NCBI GenBank assembly: GCA_030141605.1
Contig: JAQGDQ010001353.1
Coordinates: 1-45,053 of the forward strand
Direction of reading: 5' to 3'
Length of the DNA: 45,053 nt
Source of the DNA: Tubiluchus corallicola
Lineage: Eukaryota > Priapulida > Priapulimorpha > Priapulimorphida > Tubiluchidae
Every line of letters begins with the position of its first letter. The stretch's first letter is position 1. The translations under genes and the position numbers were made by a program. Positions 1 through 41,089 of this stretch are shown piece by piece. The notes under the pieces are model-generated. The model saw only the letters and a program-made list of their open reading frames with translations. It did not search any database and had not been told where the DNA came from.

Positions 1-1
1 G

Positions 2-361
2 CACAAGCGATCCACCTACAACTACCTAATCAGACACATACACGGCATCTCGTGGGAGGAGGGAATGATCGAGTACGCAGAATTGGAAAACATTCTACGA
101 CAGACCACCAGAGGCAGGATCACCTACGTCAAGGGAGCAGAGATGTACGATTTCGTCAAAAAACATCTCCCCAAAAATCGCGTGGTCATACGCGTGGAGG
201 ATCTGGAAAGCGAGCGCCCGCCGCCCGCCATACGTTGGCAGAGCAATGGACGAGGCAGAGCGGTTCGGGCGTCCGAAACGATTGCCAACTACGTTCTAAC
301 GTGTCAGTCCAAACGGTCAACATCGTCGCCACGGCTTCGTTCTCGCAGCGCTTCGATCTGA
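2..361 (+). CDS. C-terminal part of an unidentified intronless ORF (5' end outside window)
   Basis: Frame 2 is open from the window edge to a TGA at 359-361. The first 80 or so residues look like real protein: HGISWEEG near the start and ITYVKGAEMYDFVKKHLP around residues 41-58, then VVIRVEDLE. From about position 225 onward the reading becomes Ser/Arg-rich and overlaps the TBP-like ORF in another frame, so the true end may be earlier or the frame may be broken. The HGxxWExG and YVKGxE combination reminds me of uncharacterised proteins of invertebrate mobile elements and viruses; this is a recollection, not a search result. GC content is well above that of the DNA to the right. Function unknown. 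Confidence 0.45.
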   Translation, partial: HKRSTYNYLIRHIHGISWEEGMIEYAELENILRQTTRGRITYVKGAEMYDFVKKHLPKNRVVIRVEDLESERPPPAIRWQSNGRGRAVRASETIANYVLTCQSKRSTSSPRLRSRSASI

Positions 362-891
362 ACGAACTCCGGCGGAGAACGGGCGGAAGACGCTACGAAA
401 GAAAACCGCAAATGCTTCTGCTAAAGCGACTGGGCGGGACGCTGATGATTTTTGCCTCCGGCTCCGTGGTGGCCAACGGTTTTTCGGAGGAAAAAGTACT
501 ACGCAATGCGATCGAAGAACTCTCGAAAGGTCTCGAACTGACGCCCGCCAACGGGATCGCAATTCGCACCATCACCGCCAGAGCCAAAATTCGCTGCAGA
601 TTGAAACTGGGTGCACTGTACGAAGAACTCGTTCGTCCTTCGACGCATTCTTTTAGAGAAGTGTTTTACGAAGTGGAACTATTTCCCAAACTAACTTGCA
701 AATGCGAGCAAATTACTCTGAACATTTTTCACACCGGAAGCATAATAATGATGGGCGGGACAAAGGTCGAGGATTTCTCTCGCGTTTTCCGCAAATTTAA
801 CGAATTCGTTTTTAACAACAATAACGTTTGTCTGTATCACATCGACGACGACGACGACAATCCATGTACTCGCTCGTCGTCATTAGTGTAG
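298..891 (+). CDS. TATA-box-binding-protein-like ORF, intronless, start unclear
   Basis: Frame 1 encodes two tandem repeats resembling the TBP saddle. Repeat one runs from about 298 to 520 (VNIVATASF, then IFASGSVVANG, matching the position of the conserved TBP Phe-Ser-Ser-Gly strand). Repeat two runs from about 545 to 830 (YEVELFPKL, then NIFHTGSIIMMGGTKVEDF, matching the Glu-Leu-Phe-Pro and Ser-Gly-Lys strands). TBP binds TATA promoters and nucleates the initiation complex. A short acidic tail (HIDDDDDNP) follows. Frame 1 is open back to an ATG at 52, but 52-297 reads as an Arg/Gln/His-rich shadow of the upstream ORF. An ATG at 246 in frame 3 opens a plausible N-terminus that stops at 297-299, so a frame break near 297 is possible. 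Absence of introns, high GC and the compact overlap suggest a viral or mobile origin; a retroposed or divergent host TBP is the alternative. Confidence 0.6.
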   Translation, partial: NVSVQTVNIVATASFSQRFDLNELRRRTGGRRYERKPQMLLLKRLGGTLMIFASGSVVANGFSEEKVLRNAIEELSKGLELTPANGIAIRTITARAKIRCRLKLGALYEELVRPSTHSFREVFYEVELFPKLTCKCEQITLNIFHTGSIIMMGGTKVEDFSRVFRKFNEFVFNNNNVCLYHIDDDDDNPCTRSSSLV

Positions 892-1020
892 TTTTACTGT
901 AATTTTGCGTAATTTGTGTAATTTGCGAAAAAAACAGAAAATGTAGAACTATCATGTCACCATAATAATAATAATAATCTAGTTTTAGCACGTATGTATT
1001 TTGCATAAAAAATGTAAAAA

Positions 1021-1026
1021 AATAAA
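1021..1026 (+). terminator. Polyadenylation signal after the TBP-like ORF
   Basis: AATAAA lies 130 bases after the TAG stop of the TBP-like ORF in an A-rich stretch. It is the nearest canonical signal downstream; use is inferred. Confidence 0.35.
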
Positions 1027-1079
1027 AAAAGATTTGTGAAAATGCATTTATCGAACTTTGGCGTTTGAAATAAATCTCC

Positions 1080-1850
1080 ACACGCACACACACGCGCACA
1101 CACACACACACACACACACATCTAAACCCGCGAGAGAAGTGGTCGCGGAAAAGGGAGGGCACCCGAGAGAGAGAAGTGGTCGCGGAAAAGGGCCGGCACT
1201 GCGCGAGTGGCGGGAAAAAGATTTCCCTCATTGCCTGCAGTGGACGATTCCACGCGACGGAGGGGTGGGTTGCAGGGGGGTGTCCCCGACCCCCGGGACG
1301 GACGTTTGCACGCGGCGGAGGGGTGGCAGGGGCTCCCCAATTAGCGCCAATTAGCGCCAATTAGCACTAATTAGTCCTCGGCGGGAACTCCACTTCTCCC
1401 TTTTTCTTCGTTTGAGGCGCTTTTTACCTCGTTTCACACACTTTCACACGCTTTCGCGCACTTTCACACGCTTTCACGCGCTTTCACACACTTTCACGTG
1501 CTTTCGAGCGCTTTCGCGCGGTTTAAAATGGGGCGTCAAAAAAAGAAGCCATCCAGGGGCCAGGGGTCAATGAACTTTGGTCACGTGACCTAGAGTTCAA
1601 GGTCATTCGATCCAAATGAAGCCATGCGGGAGGGAAAAACTGCAAAATTTTTACCTCGTTTCACACGCCTTTTCTTCGTTTTTCTTTGTTTTTCGCGCTT
1701 TTTCGTCGATTTCGGTCACGTGCACACTTTCACACGGGTTTTCACACTTTTTTAGGGGTTTTCGTGGATTTTCGCACTTTTTTAGGGGTGTTTTTCCCCA
1801 CCCCCCCGGGGAAATCCCCACCCCCCCCGGGAAATCGGCCAGAGGTGTAA
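1080..1850. repeat. GC-rich non-coding block with several local repeat families
   Basis: This block contains a CA tract (1080-1120), a direct repeat of about 22 bases centred on AGTGGTCGCGGAAAAGG at about 1136 and 1172, two G-rich repeats around GGAGGGGTGG (about 1258 and 1318), three copies of TTAGCGCCAA (1342-1370), and a run of CTTTCACACG-like 10- to 12-mers (about 1433-1515) that recurs near 1655 and 1725. Poly-C/poly-G self-complementary motifs lie at 1785-1835. The composition stops abruptly near 1850-1900, where AT-rich host-like DNA begins. ORFs called here on either strand are low-complexity and I do not support them. It could be the regulatory or terminal region of the inserted element carrying the TBP-like ORF. 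Confidence 0.5.
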
Positions 1851-1899
1851 CATCTATCCTACTGTCACTATCCATCATAAAATTTTCTTTTAATTCATC

Positions 1900-2416
1900 G
1901 TGAACTTAATATAGAGCGTCATTGACAGTGGAGCATCGTGCAAACCATAACCCTCCTCACTAGAAGGCGACATCTCTGAGTTTGAGGTTAAATTTATCAC
2001 ACCCCCATGATATATGACCGAAACATCATTCATTCAATCAATGCACCCCCCAAATGTGACTTGCCATGGGAACTATCATGGGCCCGGAAAGGTTTATGCT
2101 AACCTTAATTTAGCTCTATGCACTCCCTCCCCTCAGTATGGGAGCCAAAATAAATAGCCATCCAATAGAATCTCTCTGGTCTCCCTCTAGAGGTTCTGAA
2201 TTTGGAGAGCTACATTTTCCCTCAATTTTAAATATTTTAAGCCAAAAATGCCACAACTATTGTAAGCTTACAGTCTACTAAATACTCGTAACAAATGCAA
2301 TATTACTCATGACATTCAGTAATAAACCATTAATAAAAAATTAAGGCATATAGTATCAGCAAGGTCGGCTTTGCATTGGCATCTCTCTTCTTTACTACAC
2401 GAAATTTTAACTAAAT
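1900..2416. other. AT-rich intergenic stretch, no gene seen
   Basis: This separates the GC-rich left block from the 3' end of the minus-strand mosaic gene. I see no coding signal or repeat array. Confidence 0.5.
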
Positions 2417-2422
2417 TTTATT
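2417..2422 (-). terminator. Candidate polyadenylation signal of the mosaic lectin gene
   Basis: The minus strand reads AATAAA here. It is about 195 bases past the stop at 2618 and about 60 bases past the alternative stop at 2484, a normal 3'UTR distance for either terminal-exon model. Confidence 0.4.
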
Positions 2423-2617
2423 CAATATATAAGTAATAATAACATGTTTGCAACAAATTGATATACATAATTCTTTGCTACCCTCATCTAATTAGTAATT
2501 TTGATACAAATGACAATCCAAAATTTTTTTGGGCAATTTTCTGGCCAGCAGAATTTTTTGAGTTAGCAGCTTTTTCAACAAGGTTTCTCGTATGGTGAGT
2601 ATCACTAACAGCAATAT

Positions 2618-33946
<31,329 letters not shown>

Positions 33947-34394
33947 TGCTGCTTAAAACACTCGTCAAAGTCTCATTGAATTAATGTGTAATGGCAGAGC
34001 GATATAACAAAGCTATGTATATGATGCCATCCATGAGAATATCCAGTAGGAAAACAATATGTGTTATGCCTTTATTCCTTGAAGACGTCAGACATATTGA
34101 CATTGTCAAGGATACTGTTGTCTGCGGTAAGGCCTGTAAGGAAAATACGCTGGGTCCAAAAGCACCTGTAACAAATGGTTGTTGTTTAAAGACAATAGAG
34201 ACATCTAACAAAGCATGGACAAAGCAGCAGCCATTAAAAACCATTGATTGCTGGTCAACAGACAGAGACTATAATAGCATAAAGTACAGCGACATGCATT
34301 ATTTAACACACATACAATATTTGTGCCGATCTAAGTGAATGGCAAACTTTAACATACGATGCTCTTCTTAAAGCACAAAAACATGTGGGTATAT

Positions 34395-34470
34395 TTATAT
34401 TTTATTCGCGGCTGCAGGGTTCGAACCTAAAACTGAAAAGCAGCGTTCAACATGCTATTCATCTACAAGC
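34395..34470 (-). other. tRNA-like promoter boxes, possible SINE head
   Basis: The minus strand reads TAGCATGTTGAACG, then 18 bases later GGTTCGAACCC, resembling polymerase III A and B boxes. No cloverleaf can be completed, so it is not a functional tRNA. Confidence 0.25.
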
Positions 34471-34479
34471 AAATTAAGC

Positions 34480-35690
34480 AAAACATTTTAGCAACGTTTT
34501 TTGCCATCTTGTCTCATCAAAGTGGAAAGATGAATAGTGATTTAAACCATGAAACTCAACTTAAAAACGCCCATAATATTCTAACCTGCATACTTACCAA
34601 TAGAAGAGCATGTTAAATGATGCGAAGCAGCTTCTATCTTTGAACAAAATCAAAAATAAAATTGCACAACGCCAATGCCTTTTATCATTTTGGGAACTTC
34701 AGCATGTGCAGTGTGACGCCATGTCTATAGGTTACGTACTCTGAGTCTCAATGTCTTGAAAAGCAGGCACGACCGTCCTATAAACGACGTGTAACACGTG
34801 GTTCTGGGGTTCTATAGTGTTAGATAATTTACTATTAGAATCCTGGAGTCGGGCTAAGGCTTTGTTGTTTCATACGGGGGCACGCGGAACCCGAGCCATA
34901 CAGTAACAGATTTTCAACTATTTTATCATTTTGGGAACTTCTTCGTAAAGAAATGAAGCAACCGACATTGAATGAATTTATGTAATTTTTAATGGTAATA
35001 ATCAGATGTTTGCGATTTTTTGTTTTTATTAATTCACTTAATTAAATTATGCTTCTTAAATCATTGCATATGGGTATTTTTGACATTAGTTTGTTTCTAA
35101 AAATCAGTAAAACCTTTGCAATGCATACTAAAGTGATGATGAGGATGACTGATGGTTCATACTTGTATAGTAGTAATATACCAAACCCGTCGGCTAATTG
35201 AGTTGGGTCAAAACTAGAAGCCAACCTGTTCTGAAATCAGATTTCACCTGTACATTCAATGACACTCCTTATGCATTACTTCCATATCATGTGATTGAAG
35301 CCACGTAGACGAAAACATATCGAAAGAACATAAAATCATTCGTTGAGTGATTACTCGGTTGATTACTGATTATTTTTGATCACTCTGTTATTGATTACTC
35401 AGTTGAATGTGTTTTGTCCATTATTTAAATAGTTTTTATGCAGATTTTATAAACGCTATAATTGTAGGTGTATGCCGACTTGAACTCACCGATTTGACCT
35501 TGATTGCACTGTAAACGTTTCAAGTGCTAGTGAAACCGTTATTTCGTTGTAGGCTAGTCAAAAGTCTTGGCCTAGATTTTGTAAATTCTTAGTTTGCTAC
35601 TTTGTTTGATTTGCACTTACATTACCCTAATGTACAGTATTTTTGTATTGCTGTGTGCGTTGTGCCAGTGTGTGTCAGTTGAATGATACA
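34480..35690. other. Intergenic stretch upstream of the mosaic gene, no gene seen
   Basis: AT-rich with no coding signature on either strand. Confidence 0.45.
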
Positions 35691-35697
35691 TCGTATA

Positions 35698-36464
35698 TTT
35701 TAATTCTGCTGGTATATATATTTATATATAAGATTGGAAGCTACAGCTCTGACGACGGCACCATTTGCAGAGATCTATACATCAAACGAAAGGTTTCAAT
35801 CTAGTGTCGTGCCATCGGGGGTTTATTTTTCGAATTGGGCCCACCGGGAAGAACGGGTGACAAAAAACCTCCAAAATGGCCATTTTTCGACCGTTTTTTG
35901 CAAAAGTTATACGTCTGAGATGTGGAGAACGGGAACGGGCCGCGGGGGGGTACTGGGTATGAATAGATAGCCCGTTCAGCGATGCGTGTCATAGGCTTAT
36001 TTAAAATATGCGAGAGGGTCACTGCGTCCCGTAACGGACGTTTTCCCGGACCCAACTCCGGCTTTTTTCGAAATTTTGGCCAAACAGCCTGCAGAAAAAA
36101 CGTTCTAGCGGCGCTTGACGGGACTCTCTGAACGAGATATATAGCTCTTTAGAAAGAGGAAGAACAGGGCTACACGGGGCTGCACGATGATGTGGGTTAT
36201 ATTTTAGGACACGTCCACCACGAGGAGGACCGACGAGTTAATTAGATGTTCAATTTTTGGCAATTTTCGCTTAAAAAACTGCTGACGCAAAGCCATTGTT
36301 GTGACGTCATCCATTGTACTTTGTCTATAACCTTATAGCTTTAATTCAGTAAAAGCTGCCGCTGCTGCCTTTGCGTATTGTATGATGACTATGTATGATG
36401 TTCGCGTATTATTGATTATACGTGTATTTATACGCAAAATCTTTTGCGGGGCCTTTGCTAGTCT
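35698..36464 (+). mobile_element. Dispersed element X, copy 2 (longest)
   Basis: The most complete copy of the family, inverted relative to copies 1 and 3. It includes a GC-richer middle (about 35,820-36,120, with ACCGGGAAGAACGGG and GCGGGGGGGTACTGGG) absent from copy 1. One end is GCTGGTATATATATTTATAT, the other GCGGGGCCTTTGCTAG. No transposase or reverse transcriptase is seen. Confidence 0.75.
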
Positions 36465-36568
36465 ATAAATATTCTGCAAGCTACTATTTCACTGTAACTA
36501 TTTCACTGTATACTACTTTTCACTGTAACTACTATTTGTCGTATATTATCTGTGATTAGGCGTTAATT

Positions 36569-36833
36569 ATGTCACGCGTTTACCTGGAGAGTGAATTGCA
36601 ACAACTAACTGTACCTGTCTTAAAGCAGATAACTGCTGAACTGTAGGCTAACTTTACCACAGGCTACAAATAAGGCCGGAATAATTGATATGATCATGAA
36701 TGCACAGGGTAACCCTGTGACGACAGGTGAACCTAGTGTTAGACCGAAAGAAGTTGGAGGTGTGTCAAGCACATCGAGTATGTCTGTTGCGCGGATGAGT
36801 GGGCGCAGACTTATGGTCTTTAGTGCAATATAA
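36569..36833 (+). pseudogene. Frame-broken SAP-domain-like fragment
   Basis: An ATG at 36,569 opens MSRVYLESELQQLTVPVLK up to a TAG at 36,644. A second frame from 36,654 gives LPQATNKAGIIDMIMNA and continues to a TAA at 36,831. Together they resemble a SAP DNA-binding helix-turn-helix (Leu-x-Val-x-x-Leu-Lys, Gly-Leu, Lys-x-x-Ile-Ile). SAP domains are found in nuclear proteins and some mobile elements. The frame change and the position beside element X copy 2 suggest a mobile-element remnant, not a host gene. Confidence 0.4.
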
Positions 36834-36839
36834 AAACCC

Positions 36840-37990
36840 CTTGGTCGGCTAATGGTTAACACAAACAAATACACGAATTATAATTATTTGAGGCGTAACT
36901 TTGAGACATTCTGTTTTGAAAAGAGATATTCAAGGCTCCTGTTGCTGTGACCTCTGACTCAGAAGTATTTTTTCCTATCGTATCGTATCATCTAAAATAG
37001 ATTACCGTTATGGTGTTGTTGGCAAAAGTGTCCTGTCATATCACTATCACATCGCCAAATTTGTGTTGTTTAACATCCTATATTTGTCGTCCATTATTCA
37101 CCCAGCTAATGTGTAGGAAACTTTATCACGCAGTAGAAACGTTTTACTTTACAAACAAACAACTGAACAAACAAACAAAGGAATAATACTTGATCAAGAA
37201 AGTTTACTGCTTCCATATTTCTTTAATTTTGCGTTCGTCAACTTTAATATGGTCTTCCAAGATTACCTAGACTCAAACAAAAGCAAGTTGAATGACAGGT
37301 TAACCCTCACTTCCGTCAAAAGGCTAACTAAAAAGACCAATATAAATTAGAAAGGATAGTAGTGTGAATTTTTCCTAAAATGGTTGTCATTAAATAAGAA
37401 AAATTTCTTGTGAGACTACTGCATAAAATTAGTAATAAAATGCGCTTAAAGTAAGTCATGCAGTACATTATAATAAGTAATAATATAGCGTTAAGAGAAT
37501 AGAACCAATATGACGGATGATTCAGAAGGTGGTGGCTGAACATCTCTCCTGGTTCTGAGGTTATTGGAATAAAACTAACCAGCTTTAGTTACTGAACAAG
37601 CAAAAATTTAACAGGAAAAAATAAACTTACTTATCTTCAATTTCTAAATAGGAAACGATTTTCATCATTAACTATATAAAATACCAAAGTGATACGTACA
37701 ATAATAATCCTACTAGACACATCAGACTTAAATCATGCCAAAATTATCTTTTAAATAAAATTATTCCTGCTTAGACTGTAATGGTCAGTGGTGTTACTCG
37801 TCCAAATTCTTAGTTGTCAGTTTTCTTTAAATTAAAAGTCACTTTTATTGTGTTTTGCTTTGAGTTTGAATCACTTGCTTCACAGCGTTCTACTTGCTAA
37901 CCAATCTCTCTGTTAATTCACAATCCCGTCTGATTATATATGCGCTAAATCTCAAGACCTCAATCGTTGAAATTACTTGACTTGTTGCAT
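36840..37990. other. Intergenic or intronic stretch, no gene seen
   Basis: AT-rich, no domain signature. An upstream exon of the collagen-like gene might lie here, but I could not identify one. Confidence 0.4.
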
Positions 37991-38003
37991 TGCATTTTTA
38001 CAG

Positions 38004-40491
38004 GATGTCTAATCTGCAGAACCGTCGAAGGACCACCTGGACCGCCAGGACCACCAGGTGTGTAATTTTTATTGCTGTTGCTGCTTGCATTGTTAACTTA
38101 TTGTTACCTTTGTTACAGTCCAGTTCATGTCGACCTATGTACTAAGAAAGATTTGTAAAATCTCAGTGAACTCACCATAATTCAAACTGTTCAGAAGAAG
38201 GACTTGTTCTTACCCTTGTTACAGTCCAGTACATGTCGACTTATGTACTAAGAAAGATTTGTAAAATCTCAGTGAACTCACCATAATTCAAACTGTTCAG
38301 AAGAAGGACTTGTTGTTACCCTTGTTACAATCCAGTACATGTCGACCTATGAACTAAGAAAGATTTGTATAGTCAACCAGTGACGTTTTTTGGTGCACAC
38401 TTGGATAGTGAACCAGTGACGTTTTTAGTGCACACTTGGATAGTCAACCAGTGACGTTTTTTTGGTACACACTTGGATAGTCAACCAGTGACGTTTTTTG
38501 GTACGCACTTGGATAGTGAACCAGTGACGTTTTTTAGTGCACACTTGGATAGTCAACCAGTGACGTTTTTTGGTGCACACTTGGATAGTCAACCAGTGAC
38601 GTTTTTTAGTGCACACTTGGATAGTCAACCAGTGACGTTTTTTGGTGCACTCTTGTATAGTCAACCAGTGACGTTTTTTGGTGCACTCTTGTATAGTCAA
38701 CCAGTGACGTTTTTAGTGCACACTTGGATAGTCAACCAGTGACGTTTTTTTGGTACACACTTGGATAGTCAACCAGTGACGTTTTTTGGTACGCACTTGG
38801 ATAGTGAACCAGTGACGATTTTTAGTGCACACTTGGATAGTCAACCAGTGACGTTTTTTGGTGCACACTTGGATAGTCAACCAGTGACGTTTTTTAGTGC
38901 ACACTTGGATAGTCAACCAGTGACGTTTTTTGGTGCACTCTTGTATAGTCAACCAGTGACGTTTTTTGGTGCACTCTTGTATAGTCAACCAGTGACGTTT
39001 TTAGTGCACACTTGGATAGTCAACCAGTGACGTTTTTTTGGTACACACTTGGATAGTCAACCAGTGACGTTTTTTGGTACGTACTTGGATAGTGAACCAG
39101 TGACGATTTTTAGTGCACACTTGGATAGTCTACTAGTGACGTTTTTTAGTGTACACTTGGATAGTGAACCAGTGACGATTTCAGTGCACACTTGGATAGT
39201 CAACCAGTGACGTTTTTTGGTACACACTTGGATAGTCAACCAGGGACGTTTTTTGGTACGCACTTGGATAGTGAACCAGTGACGATTTTTGGTGCACACT
39301 TGGATAGTGAACCAGTGAACCAGCGACGTTTTAGCAGTTCGTGTAAACATATTAAGTTACAAAGATTATTTCATCCAGTCATATAAATCTTCAATTAAGC
39401 AGACAAGTGTAATGCTAAGTAATATAACTGTGTATGCAAGGCTTTTTAGGGACATTTAATAGTGTTTTCTTCCAGTTTAATATAAATTAGTTAACCCGAA
39501 ATAAAGCTTTATGTACATTATCACGTTTATTACTTTCAAAATTCCTATTTTGCGTGTGCATACCACGTGATTTGTGTCTTTGATAATACCTGTCAAACTG
39601 TGCGTGTTGAACTGCACCAGCGATGTTGATTCTGAATTGATTCACGTTTACAACGGTAGTTCATAGATAGCAGCACCAACCCATTCAGAATCCAAAAATC
39701 TAATAAGTTTAAACGCCGACATCCCAGAGATAGAATTTGTTTATTGGCACATTGCAGCCAGTTCACACACAGGATATTAATAATGACAACAACAACAACA
39801 ACAACAACAACAAAAACAATAGTTCTCGTTAATATGAGATTTACACGATTCTCTGAGTCATGTACGTTGTACGATAGTAATAACAGCTTATAACGGCACG
39901 ATATAAAGGGGTAGAAAAAACTGTAGAAATGGAAAATTAGCAAGAAACGGCACGTTTAGTTTTAATACAAATGAAAACTTTCTAATTCGATTCTAATAAA
40001 CTTACCTGGCAAACTGTGCGTGTTGAACTGCACCAGCGATGTTGATTCTGAATTGATTCACGTTTACAACGATTGTTCATCTATTAAACATTGCTTCTCT
40101 AGCCCCCTGCAGTACAATTATTCTTTTGTGATAACGATAGTGTATGAAACATAACAATTTAATACAGTATGACGTAGTAATTTTGATGTCACTGTGTGCT
40201 TAATGTCATTGTATTGTACTGAATGTGATAATAATAAACTAAAAAACTAAACTAACTAAGTTATTTACGGTTTTGCACTACTTATATAAAAACCAGAGCA
40301 GTCTCATTTAGGGTCTCTTGTCTGTATCTATAATCGCCTCTCTGAATTTTCTACCCACTTACGCATGGATGATTCCGAAGTAATTTCGGTTTGTATAGTC
40401 TGGTACAGCAATGGTGTCTTTGACTATGGTACAGTCTCTTGCTATAGTTTGGATTATAATCAATATGATATGATTCGAAATTGTGATCAGT

Positions 40492-40571
<80 letters not shown>

Positions 40572-40619
40572 TAATAATAATAATAATCTTTATTTAAAGT
40601 CGGCTTTTGGGTCAAATAA

Positions 40620-40691
<72 letters not shown>

Positions 40692-41085
40692 ACTGATCAC
40701 AATTTCTGTACCTACTTACTGGGTTTGTTGAGCTAGAAACAAGGCACCTCCAAAACAGGAAACAGTTTGCGGTTTTCGTTAAAGTAATTTGTCTGCGCTA
40801 TGCCTGTCGAGCACACTGTACGAGTACAGAGGCACGCACGCACCCACGCATATATCACGCACGTCTACACTTTCCATAATTAAATAGGTCTATGTGCATT
40901 CGAATGTTTCAAAATTACAGCTTAAGTGTTATGCGACTTCTATAGTTTTACCATTGTTCTTTACACGGTGTATTTCTCTCACAGCACATTTTGGCAGTGA
41001 TGAGCTGAAGCCTATAGAAAAGCAGACGAGTAACGTTATTGCATTTGACACAGTAACACTGCCGTATAAAAATAAAGGGCAATAG
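38004..41085 (+). CDS. Two candidate exons of a collagen-like secreted gene (incomplete)
   Basis: Exon 38004-38057 is exactly 54 nt, the classic collagen exon size. It has acceptor TTTTTACAG and donor CCAG|GTGTGT, and encodes CLICRTVEGPPGPPGPP plus one base. A second exon begins at 40,985 after a strong acceptor (TTTCTCTCACAG) in matching phase 1 and reads HFGSDELKPIEKQTSNVIAF, then DTVTLPYKNKGQ and a stop at 41,083-41,085. The VIAFDTV segment resembles the first strands of a C1q-like domain, common after collagen stalks, but the piece is too short to be sure and may have a donor before the stop. No signal-peptide exon was found, so the 5' part is missing or not recognised. The intron contains the 36-nt DSQPVTFFGAHL-coded array. 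Confidence 0.35.
38101..38367. repeat. 106-nt tandem repeat, about 2.5 copies
   Basis: GTTACAGTCCAGT occurs at 38,112, 38,218 and 38,324, with near-identical DNA between. It abuts the 36-nt array directly. Confidence 0.85.
38368..39333. repeat. 36-nt minisatellite, about 27 units, with a 288-nt higher-order period
   Basis: The unit contains GTCAACCAGTGACGTTTTTT, GGTGCACACTTGGATA. Eight units form a 288-nt block repeated in nearly identical form (38,425 against 38,713). ORFs on both strands follow from the period being a multiple of three. Confidence 0.9.
39588..40080. repeat. Direct duplication of about 75 nt, copies at 39588-39664 and 40003-40080
   Basis: TGTGCGTGTTGAACTGCACC and CAGCGATGTTGATTCTGAAT occur in both, with only two or three differences over the copies. 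On the minus strand each copy is followed by a donor-like site (CAG|GTAAGT, CAG|GTATTA). No complete exon can be made from it. A CAA trinucleotide run lies between (39,786-39,816). Confidence 0.7.
40477..40706. repeat. Long hairpin: AAT repeat and ATT repeat in inverted arms
   Basis: GAAATTGTGATCAGTTATAA starts the left arm and TTATAACTGATCACAATTTC ends the right arm, a perfect 20-bp inverted match. Inside are about 95 nt of AAT and about 72 nt of ATT, and a loop of roughly 30 nt around AAAGTCGGCTTTTGGGTC. The Asn- and Leu-rich ORF is an artefact. Confidence 0.9.
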
Positions 41086-41089
41086 CTGC

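Noticed and set aside
812-1360. Minus-strand ORF of 182 codons in the GC-rich block
   Set aside because: Pro/Arg/Cys-rich with CA-repeat translation; antisense to the TBP-like ORF; no domain.
33991-34338. 115-codon plus-strand ORF upstream of the signal-peptide exon
   Set aside because: No domain or splice signature; it overlaps the probable promoter side of the mosaic gene and looks like chance.
38425-39350. Threonine/lysine and DSQPVTFFG repeat ORFs
   Set aside because: By-products of the second 36-nt array.
39593-39943. 116-codon minus-strand ORF
   Set aside because: Contains a valine run from the CAA repeat and part of the 75-nt duplication; no family resemblance.
40483-40692. Poly-Asn / poly-Leu ORF
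   Set aside because: Triplet repeat hairpin, not a gene.
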